64,000 bases of DNA, taken from assembly GCA_020861095.1 (NCBI GenBank), contig JAJBTC010000057.1, forward strand, positions 1 to 64,000, written 5' to 3'. The stretch comes from Bacteroides sp. GTDB lineage: Bacteria; Bacteroidota; Bacteroidia; Bacteroidales; Bacteroidaceae. The stretch's first letter is position 1; every line of letters begins with the position of its first letter. Below are positions 18,484 through 26,549 of this stretch, in pieces. Both the position numbers and the translations under genes were made by a program. The notes under the pieces were generated by a model, which saw nothing but the letters and a program-made list of their open reading frames with translations, made no database searches and was not told the origin of the DNA.

Positions 18484-19137
18484 TCAGATCACTTTATTGG
18501 TAATGACACCCTTTATCAGGAACAGACGTTGGATCTGGTCCCGGTCTATCAAGGATTCGTCAAACTCTTCTAAGTTTCTGGGTACCAATCTGAGTTTGGA
18601 AGGATCTTCCTGACAGATACGCACATATTTCACGGTGCGAAACTCTTTTGTGACAACCACGTAGGCTTCTCCGGGCAATAAAGAATCGATAGAAACCTCT
18701 TTGACGGCAACCATCGAACCATCATTGATATCGGGGATCATGGAACGGCCGAATACGGGTACGGCACAGTCGCAATTATAAAATGCAGACACATGGATAT
18801 AGTAGGTAGGATCTATATCGGAGTCATTGGCAATCTGATCAAAATCTTTGATGACATCTACATCGTAATAAGGCAGGTCTTTCTCCGGAACTTCTCCGTT
18901 GTATTCTTTGCGCAACATCTCTCCTTCGCCCGTTTCGAGCCATTTGGGATTGATCTGAGGAAAACGCTTAGAAATTAATTCTACATTGACCGGACGAATG
19001 ACAGTACGGTTCTTGGAAACAAATCCATTGCTCAGGCCACAGGCTGTTTCAAACTGACGTACAGATATACGCAGGTATTTCTTTATAAAATGCAGAAGTC
19101 TCTCTCTGACGGTTTTTATCTTTTCGGGCTGATCCAT
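18484..19137 (-). CDS. HTH / S24 (LexA-like) peptidase-type repressor
   Basis: N-terminal HTH plus S24 Ser/Lys motifs (VFGRSMIPDINDGSMVAV ... FRTVKYVRI). Confidence 0.85.
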   Translation of the reverse strand: MDQPEKIKTVRERLLHFIKKYLRISVRQFETACGLSNGFVSKNRTVIRPVNVELISKRFPQINPKWLETGEGEMLRKEYNGEVPEKDLPYYDVDVIKDFDQIANDSDIDPTYYIHVSAFYNCDCAVPVFGRSMIPDINDGSMVAVKEVSIDSLLPGEAYVVVTKEFRTVKYVRICQEDPSKLRLVPRNLEEFDESLIDRDQIQRLFLIKGVITNKVI

Positions 19138-19167
19138 GATACTAATAACGTTTTTATCTACACTAAG

Positions 19168-19194
19168 TTCTATTCTTATAGAAAATCTTTCTAT
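19168..19194. promoter_or_regulatory. Operator-like overlapping palindromes TTCTAT-N4-ATAGAAA-N3-TTTCTAT
   Basis: Two inverted repeats sharing a central half-site, in the gap between the divergent S24 repressor and small HTH gene. Confidence 0.55.
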
Positions 19195-19199
19195 ATTTG
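19192..19199 (+). promoter_or_regulatory. Candidate Bacteroidetes -7 box TATATTTG
   Basis: Matches TAnnTTTG consensus; upstream of 19360..19593; overlaps the palindrome. Confidence 0.4.
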
Positions 19200-19359
19200 C
19201 AGTATAAAGTTAAGACAATCCGCAGGTAAAAGCAAATAAATCGGGACAAAAAATTAATATAATAAACACTTGTAACAGGTTCAGGATAATTATCCGAAAA
19301 GAAACCAGAGAAGAAATAAGCAGAATAAGGAAAAAGAAACTTACAAAAACAGAAATACT

Positions 19360-19593
19360 ATGCATACAGAGACTTTATCTTCCCTCAAATCCCATCTGCC
19401 TCCCGGATACGAAAAACGAATTGCCAGAGAGATCGGCTGCTCGGTTGGCACGGTACATAATATAATGAATGGCAAACATTGCAGCCGTTCGGGATATAAA
19501 GAAAAGATAATAGAGGTTGCCCTGAGACTGGCGGAAGAGAACCAACAGGTAGGGTTACAAAACGAAAAGGCAATGAGAAGTTATAAGTTGTAA
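19360..19593 (+). CDS. Small HTH DNA-binding protein
   Basis: 77 aa; LPPGYEKRIAREIGCSVGTVHNIMNGKHCSRSGYKEKIIEVAL. Confidence 0.6.
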   Translation: MHTETLSSLKSHLPPGYEKRIAREIGCSVGTVHNIMNGKHCSRSGYKEKIIEVALRLAEENQQVGLQNEKAMRSYKL

Positions 19594-19676
19594 GTTTTAA
19601 GTTATAAGTTTCAGGATGCTGTGTACGATCTGTAACTTAACATTCAGAACAACTTAAAACTTATAACTTAAAACTC
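19578..19676. repeat. Inverted-repeat element of AGTTATAAGT modules
   Basis: Left arm agttataagttgtaagttttaagttataagttt, right arm aacttaaaacttataacttaaaactc. Confidence 0.7.
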
Positions 19677-19685
19677 AAAATTTAC

Positions 19686-21059
19686 TCACGGAAGTTTGCG
19701 CCTGCGGCGCAGGGCACGTACGCCCGGCAAGAGAAACAGGAACAGCAGAGGCATCAGCAGCAAGGTGTTGCGGTTGTTCTCACCAAAAGTGAAGACATCG
19801 TCTTTGGACATTCCTTCAAACATGGTGAAGAGCAATAGGTAGAACTCCAGCAAGACCATCACCAACAGGGCGAGCATATACTCTAAGTTGCTGTTGACCC
19901 GATAAGCGAAGTCGGGAGAAAAACGGTATATCAGACCAAAGGCGAGCAGGAGCAGTAAGATCCCTATCAGGCCCCAGAAATATCTCTGCCACACATTGTC
20001 GGGATAATCGCTGTACATCACCGCACGCAGATCGGACAGGCGGAATTCGTCGGCACTCACCTCCGGGAATGCCCCGGTACGGTAGCGTGCCAGGTACAAT
20101 TGGTTGCGGATCTTTGCCGGTACGGAAAGTGCCCCGGCATCTGCATGGTCGATCACTTCGATGACCGGGAAGGTATAGAGTTCGTGATAACGGTCCAGCA
20201 ACAACACACTATCTGCCATCTGGGTGAGGCAACACAGAAAATCGCGGTGCTGCCATCCTGCTTTGCGGTCGAAGGTAACGTAGAGTTTCATGCCACGGAT
20301 AGGTGCTATACGCATGCTGTCTGTGATCAAACTGACTGATTTGATAAGTTGCGCCATCTGCCGTTTGTTGCGGAAGTTGTAGTCGGGAAAATAGAAATTG
20401 ACCCCCTGGATGGGTTTGCGGGAGAAACAGACCGAGGCAAACAACTGTTCCAGGGCAGACTCTATCGCGGCGGGAGAATGCAGAAGCTGGGTGGTGGCCT
20501 CTTCACCGTAGCAGGTAAGCATCACATCCAGCGGCACGCCTTCCGCGATGTGGGGCGGGAAATAAGGAAGTTCGGTGAGTTGCAGCCTTGCCCGGAAATC
20601 GGAGGGGGAAAGCGTATATTCACGTACGACCAACCTGCGGGAGAAGAAGGCATCTGTCGAACGGAGCAGCGGCAGGAAGTAATTCAGGTAGAGGCTCTCC
20701 GGAGAGAAGAGATCTGCTGTGTCCAACGCTTCTTCCGCTACAAGGAAACGACGTACATACTCGTCGAAGGTCAGTCCCAGCCGGGAAGTCACATCGTCTG
20801 CCGTAGAGATATACAGGGTGTCATAGACGGTATCACGCAGGATCAACGGTTCGATGGGTTCTTCCCAGTCGTAGTCATATTCTTCCCAGATGTAGTCTCC
20901 GGCAGAAGAAGAAACGGACTGTGCATACAACGAGCCGGACCACAGACACAAATAAAAGGTAAGCAGACAAAAGGCAACAGGGACGCGGGAAATATGTATT
21001 TTGGTATCCATACGCTGAATCATACTATGGGTTGCAGGAGAAAAGGGAACTTGCGTCAC
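19686..21059 (-). CDS. Membrane protein at end of eCIS operon, GTG start overlapping ATPase stop
   Basis: Signal peptide, periplasmic-size domain, three C-terminal hydrophobic segments (GLIGILLLLLAFGLIYRF; LALLVMVLLEFYLLLFTMF; LLLMPLLFLFLLPGVRAL). Confidence 0.7.
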   Translation of the reverse strand: MTQVPFSPATHSMIQRMDTKIHISRVPVAFCLLTFYLCLWSGSLYAQSVSSSAGDYIWEEYDYDWEEPIEPLILRDTVYDTLYISTADDVTSRLGLTFDEYVRRFLVAEEALDTADLFSPESLYLNYFLPLLRSTDAFFSRRLVVREYTLSPSDFRARLQLTELPYFPPHIAEGVPLDVMLTCYGEEATTQLLHSPAAIESALEQLFASVCFSRKPIQGVNFYFPDYNFRNKRQMAQLIKSVSLITDSMRIAPIRGMKLYVTFDRKAGWQHRDFLCCLTQMADSVLLLDRYHELYTFPVIEVIDHADAGALSVPAKIRNQLYLARYRTGAFPEVSADEFRLSDLRAVMYSDYPDNVWQRYFWGLIGILLLLLAFGLIYRFSPDFAYRVNSNLEYMLALLVMVLLEFYLLLFTMFEGMSKDDVFTFGENNRNTLLLMPLLFLFLLPGVRALRRRRKLP

Positions 21060-22399
21060 CCTTGCGCGGCAACGATCTTTCCCTCTTTCTCTAATTCTTT
21101 TTCTATGGTATTTCTAAACAATCCGGTAGTGGCTTCCTGCTGCCCGGCAGCATGCAGACGTACGGCACAGCTCCGCAAGACATTCACCATACTGCCACCG
21201 GAAAGAGGATGCCGCGAGAGCTCGCGCAACAGGGCTTCGGCTTCACCGCCCAGCCAACAGTCGGGCAGCATGCCTCTCCAGAGTTGGTAACGGGCTTCTT
21301 CATCGGGCATGGGGAAATGAAGGACCGACTGGAAACGGCGAGAAAAGGCTTCGTCGAGGTTGTCTTTCAGATTGGTAGCCAGCAACACGGTACCGGGAAA
21401 TTCTTCGATACGCTGCAACAGGTAGGCGGTCTCCTGGTTGCTGTGCCGGTCGTTGGAAGAGCGTGCCTCGGTGCGGGTGCCGAACAGGGCATCGGCTTCG
21501 TCGAAAAAGAGTATCCAGTTGTGCTGCCCGGCCCGGTCGAACAGGCGGGCCAGGTTTTTCTCCGTCTCTCCGATGTATTTGGATACCACTGCGGAGAGGT
21601 CTACCCGGTAGACGGGCCTTTGGGTACGCTTGCCCAGCAGAGTGGCGGTCAGGGTTTTTCCGGTACCGGGCGGACCGTAGAACAGGCAGCGAAAGCCGGG
21701 ACGCAGCCACCGGCCCAGTCTCTACTGCTCCCGGATCTCCTGCTGGTGGGCCAGCCAATGGCAGATCTCTTCGAGATCTTCCCGCAGGTAATAAGGGAGG
21801 ATCAGATCGTCCCAGTCTAAGGAGGTGGTGATCCGATGGGCAGGGAACTCCGCGCTGAAACCGGGCTGGTATTCCTTATTATATAGGATGCGTGAAACTA
21901 TCTCTTCCGAGAGTATCAGCCTTCCACTGAGAAAAGGTTCGCCCCTGCCCTGCCCTTCGCAACGCAGGATATGCTGGGTATGGAACCAATGTTCCGTACC
22001 CAGCAGGCGGCAGACCTCCTGTCTCTTGTCTGCCCCACCCGCGGAGAGCAGAAAAACCGCGGTCTCCCCGGTAGGCAGAAATCCGGTATGCGAATCTCCC
22101 CGCCAACCCCCGAAACGGGTATAGGGACGTTTCAGGTCGGGGTCCTGTACCAGAAAAGGGTCTAAGACTTCAGGAGCGATATGGGGCATCAGGGCAAGCA
22201 GGAAAACGACTTGCTCTTCGAATGTGGTTTCGTGAGGGAGGAAAGGAGACAATTCCTCCGAGAAAAGAAATAATTCAGGATCTGCTTCCAACCTGTTTCC
22301 CTGATCAGGAACATGGCCGTACATGGTAAATACCTGACGAAGATAGGCTGTAAAAGACTTAATAATGGTTCTCATGTATATATTTTTTATACAGGACAT
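21056..22399 (-). pseudogene. eCIS AAA+ ATPase (Pvc15-like) interrupted by an in-frame TAG
   Basis: Reading through TAG at 21722..21724 in the same frame gives [60 protein letters not shown]...LFFDEADALFG (Walker A and B). Confidence 0.85.
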
Positions 22400-22438
22400 A
22401 TTCTCTTTAAAGAACTTATCAGCATGGACAAGGTCTGA

Positions 22439-23053
22439 TCAAGGACACGACATAACAAATTGTGCGAATGAATCCGGATTAATTGTAGTAGTTTTCCTTC
22501 TTTTATTTATGTCAGTTAATGCACCTTTTATGTTCTTACTACAGCTGGTTTCTCCCTGTATTTTCCCTTGACATGCAATATGAAAACATTCATGAATAAG
22601 AGACTTAGCTATATCTTTTTCGTCTTTATGAATACTTAGATTTAAAGAGATCTGCCTGGGTCCGGAAGGAGTGGATAAAGCAAAAAAGTTTTTTACGTCT
22701 AAATAGTATATCTCGAGATCCGGATCAGTTAAAACAGCTCTTACTGAAGAAATACATGATTTAATTATATCTGATATCCCCATATAATTTTCTGCTTTAT
22801 CCAATTGTTCCTTCCCTATTTGTATCGCTTGTTGAATAATTGCCTCCTGTACTAAAGACCATTTTCCCGGATCCTGATTTTGAAATGTATAATTGAAGAT
22901 TTTAACAAACTGTATAGGGCCTGAAACAGGGTAATTGTTTTTCCTGTCTGTTTTTCGTTGCAATATCCGTTCCATAGTACCCTGTGTATGACTATCGACC
23001 TGGGGCTGCATGGCCCGTGAACGGTTTTCTTCTTTTTTACTGTATTCCTTCAT
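22439..23053 (-). CDS. Candidate eCIS cargo: small protein with HExxH zincin motif
   Basis: 204 aa inside eCIS operon; KSLIHECFHIACQGK metalloprotease motif; polar N-terminus with QRK...GPIQF segment resembling eCIS-associated toxins. Confidence 0.6.
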   Translation of the reverse strand: MKEYSKKEENRSRAMQPQVDSHTQGTMERILQRKTDRKNNYPVSGPIQFVKIFNYTFQNQDPGKWSLVQEAIIQQAIQIGKEQLDKAENYMGISDIIKSCISSVRAVLTDPDLEIYYLDVKNFFALSTPSGPRQISLNLSIHKDEKDIAKSLIHECFHIACQGKIQGETSCSKNIKGALTDINKRRKTTTINPDSFAQFVMSCP

Positions 23054-23090
23054 ATACCCATTGATTTATCGTACATGATCTGACCGATCG

Positions 23091-26000
23091 TTATCTCCAC
23101 TTTACTTCCAAAGGTTTTTCCATCCACGACCACCGCACCGGATGATAACTCCAGGGAACGGTATCGAGCAACAGATCGTAGGCACGGCTTTCTACCGTCA
23201 GGAGTATCTGATCGGGCAGATATTCTAACTTTCCTTCCCGCTGGAGAAAGCTCTCCCGGAATCCTTCCACGGAAGTACCACTCAGTTTATCCCAGTGTTG
23301 CAATACCGCCCGCAGCAATCCGTCTGCGGTCTCTTTTTCCAGCGAAGAAAGGATATATTCCGGTGGCAGCGGGTCGGCGGGCGAAAGACCTGTCAATACC
23401 TTATTGAGCAGGAGATCCACTTCGGGAAATACGGTATGCCCCCAGACCAGATACTGGATCAGGAACGCCGCTTTTACCTGCACGGCACTATCCCGAAAAC
23501 CACCGGAGGCGGTCAGTTCCATCCGTTCGAACAGCACAGGCAGGTAAGGAGAGAGAAGCACGGCTCCGGCATTCCCGACAAAACAGGCCTGCTCCGGTCT
23601 TTCTTCCGGTTCGCGGACAGCTACCGACAGATACTGACTGAGCGACTTCCGTGCCAGCGACATCCAGGAAGAGGTGTCCGCAGGCAGACCCTCCCAGAGT
23701 CGCCGCGCATCGTCTTTGTCCATAGTCTGCCACAACCATTCCAGTAACTGAAAAAGGATCTCTTCCCGGCTGCCTTCTTTCCCGGTGGTGAATGTCTCCG
23801 CCAGATACCTGCCCCACGGCATAGAGGCAACCCTACGCTGCCCGACGATGGGCAACAGCGCACAGATCCGGCCAAACAGATCCAGTATCGGAGCCAGCCA
23901 GTCGAGCCGGTCGGCATCCCGCACCAGAAGAGACAGGCTGTGATCGGTAGCTTCCCCCTCCGGGAGAAGGAAAAGCTCCCATCCCCGTTGCCGGAAATAC
24001 CTGCGTACATTCAGGATAGATGCTGTCCGGTTCTTTTCAGAGATGCGTTGTATGTGCCGGGAGCGACCTGACGGGGAAGTATCTGTAGCCCCAGAGCGCT
24101 CCGTCTTCCTTACGGGAGGCTGCCGATCCGGCGCGACAGGCAGCTTATCTCCCGGAGAGCCCGGACGGTTTTCTACTCGATCTGTAACAGGCCCCGCCCC
24201 ACCGGGCACACGGCGACCGCCACCTGCCGCAACAGCTACAGAAGAGGACGACCGCAGCGATCCAGCGGGATCAGGCTCCTGCAGGAACCAATTATGCAAC
24301 TCGCAGGCCAGTAGCGGTTCCTGCACAGACAACCGATGGAAAAGCGCGGCCAGGAATTCCCGCGGAGAAAGCGACCGCTCTCCCTGTATCCAGAGGATAT
24401 CCACAACCAATTGCCGGATCTTCCGGCGAAGCCGCGCGGCAGACAGGGAGAATCTCTCCGGATACCGGGAGATAAAGAAACCCTGCAAAGCTGCCTCCCA
24501 CTGCCGGAATACAGAGCTCCATCCGGGAGCAAGGACTGCAGGGAATACGGAGAACGCCTCCGGTCTGCCGGAAGAAGACCGGAGAGCCAGCCATGCCCGC
24601 TGCTCCTGCCGGGAAAAATGCCGGAGCAACCGATAAAAGACATAGGGAAGATCCGGTGAAGCCGATACAGACTCCCGGCACAGGTGATGCAACAATCCGG
24701 CACGGTCGAGCCGATACTGTGCGGAGAGTTCCCGAAGCATCTCTTCCAGGAACAGATCGTAAGAGAGGGAAGAGCCGGAGAGGCGGCTCCATACATTCAA
24801 AAAGGCCATCTGATGGATCTGCCGCAACTCTCCCGGACTTCTGCCCCGCAACGGAGCATAGGTAGAGAGGTGGTCCAGCCCATGCAGCCAAGAGGCCAAA
24901 GGGCGTGCTCCGGCAGGAAGCAAAAAAGCGAGCAGACGCTCCCACTCTGCCCGGGTAGAGCGGGAAACTAAGGTACGACGAAACTCTTCCGACGACAAGT
25001 GACGAAGCCAGAGGGCGTTGGGTACAGGAGAAACGGGGATACTCCAGTGTTGCTTAGCCACGGATCGCAGGTAGCGCAGGCATCCGGCCACAGTAGAGAG
25101 TTCTTCGCTTTCCTGACTGGGACGGGGCGGACGTACCCACTCCTCATATAGGCCCTGGAGGGTGTGCCGGAGCGTACGGTCTACCTCCACCACCGGCAAC
25201 AGATGCAGACAGAGATAGGCCAGCAGATCGGACACAGAGAGATTGTAGCGCGCAGCAATCCCGGAAAGAAGCGAGATTAAGAAAGAGCGACGGTCGAACC
25301 CGCTGCGTCCGCGACGGTCGAGCAACAGCGGGAAGATCAGTTGCCATTTCAGCAGACGGAATTCACCGCCCGCTTTTCCCTGCAACAGTCCCTCCTGCTG
25401 CCCCCGATCGAGTATCCCTGCCGTGTCGGCCACAAACCGGCTTTCCGGAGAAGCTACCTGCACCAGCAGGCGGAAGATCTCCGGATCGGTGAGTCCCGAC
25501 AGGAACAGCCGGCAACTGCCTGGCTGGCTCAGACAGGAGAGGAGCGCCCGATGTCCGGAAGAGGTCAACACACAGATCCGGTCGCTACGCATCTGCCGGG
25601 AGAGTTGCAGGTACAGACGGGAAAGGAGGCGATCATCTCCCTGCCATTCCGATTGCTGCTGTTGCTGAAGGAGTTCGCACAGGAGAGCAATCAGTCCGTC
25701 GGGTACGGCGCGCCGCACAGAAAAGTGGTCTATGTCTTCGGTAACCAGCCGGAGCAGTATACCGTAGGACGTGTTGTAGCGCACTGCCAGGGCAGAGAGG
25801 GTCTGCACGAGAAAGGTGCGGCGATGGAAGTGAGAAGCGTGTTGGCGCAGCAACCAGCCATATACCACCATCCAGACGGTGTGCCGGTGATCGGTCTGAC
25901 GGAGTCCGGCCTGCCTGCGCACCTCGTATTTACGGCGCAGCCAGCGGGCATAGTCACAGATAAAGGTAGCATCGGAAGGGGCCAGCAACCGTACCCCCTG

Positions 26001-26549
26001 CTCAAGCTCTGTATCCCGCAGGTACCAGACCAGACGCTCCTGCATGGAGGTATGGTGTCCGTATTGCCGCAGGAACCGGCAGAAGGCAGCAGAAGAGCAA
26101 CGGATCACCTCCCGAAACAAGACATCCATCTGCCGCAAGTGGTCTGGCAGTTGCCAGGGCCAGGAGCCATGGAGCAACCGATGGATCAGTGCCTGCAACA
26201 GCTCCGGAGTGTGTTCTCCCGCGCTGGCAGACACAACACGGTTGCAGGTCTGTGCCCTGTACGCATTCAGGAATTCTTGAAGCGCGTGCCGCAGCCGTCG
26301 GGGAAACAGTTCCCGGAACTCTGCCTCAGGGATCACTCCCAGATCCAGCCCGACGTTTTCTATGGCAACGGTTGCAGGGCCTGCCGTATACATACACAGT
26401 ACCTCCTCTATCACACGTTCTACAGCCTGAGGGTAGAAGGCCTCCCACCCTCCGCAGAAACGACGTGCAAACTCTTCATCGTCTGTGAAAAGATCCATAT
26501 GGAGTGTATCTATCCTGTTCATACGGACATCTCCTGAGTGTGTAACCAC
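23091..26549 (-). CDS. Contractile injection system tape measure protein
   Basis: 1152 aa; N-terminus IDTLHMDLFTDDEEFARRFCGGWEAFYPQAVERVIEEVL typical of eCIS tape measures; repeated internal motifs; position. Confidence 0.75.
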   Translation of the reverse strand: MVTHSGDVRMNRIDTLHMDLFTDDEEFARRFCGGWEAFYPQAVERVIEEVLCMYTAGPATVAIENVGLDLGVIPEAEFRELFPRRLRHALQEFLNAYRAQTCNRVVSASAGEHTPELLQALIHRLLHGSWPWQLPDHLRQMDVLFREVIRCSSAAFCRFLRQYGHHTSMQERLVWYLRDTELEQGVRLLAPSDATFICDYARWLRRKYEVRRQAGLRQTDHRHTVWMVVYGWLLRQHASHFHRRTFLVQTLSALAVRYNTSYGILLRLVTEDIDHFSVRRAVPDGLIALLCELLQQQQQSEWQGDDRLLSRLYLQLSRQMRSDRICVLTSSGHRALLSCLSQPGSCRLFLSGLTDPEIFRLLVQVASPESRFVADTAGILDRGQQEGLLQGKAGGEFRLLKWQLIFPLLLDRRGRSGFDRRSFLISLLSGIAARYNLSVSDLLAYLCLHLLPVVEVDRTLRHTLQGLYEEWVRPPRPSQESEELSTVAGCLRYLRSVAKQHWSIPVSPVPNALWLRHLSSEEFRRTLVSRSTRAEWERLLAFLLPAGARPLASWLHGLDHLSTYAPLRGRSPGELRQIHQMAFLNVWSRLSGSSLSYDLFLEEMLRELSAQYRLDRAGLLHHLCRESVSASPDLPYVFYRLLRHFSRQEQRAWLALRSSSGRPEAFSVFPAVLAPGWSSVFRQWEAALQGFFISRYPERFSLSAARLRRKIRQLVVDILWIQGERSLSPREFLAALFHRLSVQEPLLACELHNWFLQEPDPAGSLRSSSSVAVAAGGGRRVPGGAGPVTDRVENRPGSPGDKLPVAPDRQPPVRKTERSGATDTSPSGRSRHIQRISEKNRTASILNVRRYFRQRGWELFLLPEGEATDHSLSLLVRDADRLDWLAPILDLFGRICALLPIVGQRRVASMPWGRYLAETFTTGKEGSREEILFQLLEWLWQTMDKDDARRLWEGLPADTSSWMSLARKSLSQYLSVAVREPEERPEQACFVGNAGAVLLSPYLPVLFERMELTASGGFRDSAVQVKAAFLIQYLVWGHTVFPEVDLLLNKVLTGLSPADPLPPEYILSSLEKETADGLLRAVLQHWDKLSGTSVEGFRESFLQREGKLEYLPDQILLTVESRAYDLLLDTVPWSYHPVRWSWMEKPLEVKWR

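Noticed and set aside
21722-21724. Stop-codon reassignment (TAG read as sense) as explanation for the ATPase
   Set aside because: TAG appears as an ordinary terminator elsewhere in this window, for example after the restored Mfa2 frame, so wholesale recoding is unsupported
25341-26537. 398-aa plus-strand ORF antisense to the tape measure gene
   Set aside because: Lies opposite a high-GC coding frame; composition (Q/R/P-rich) typical of shadow ORFs
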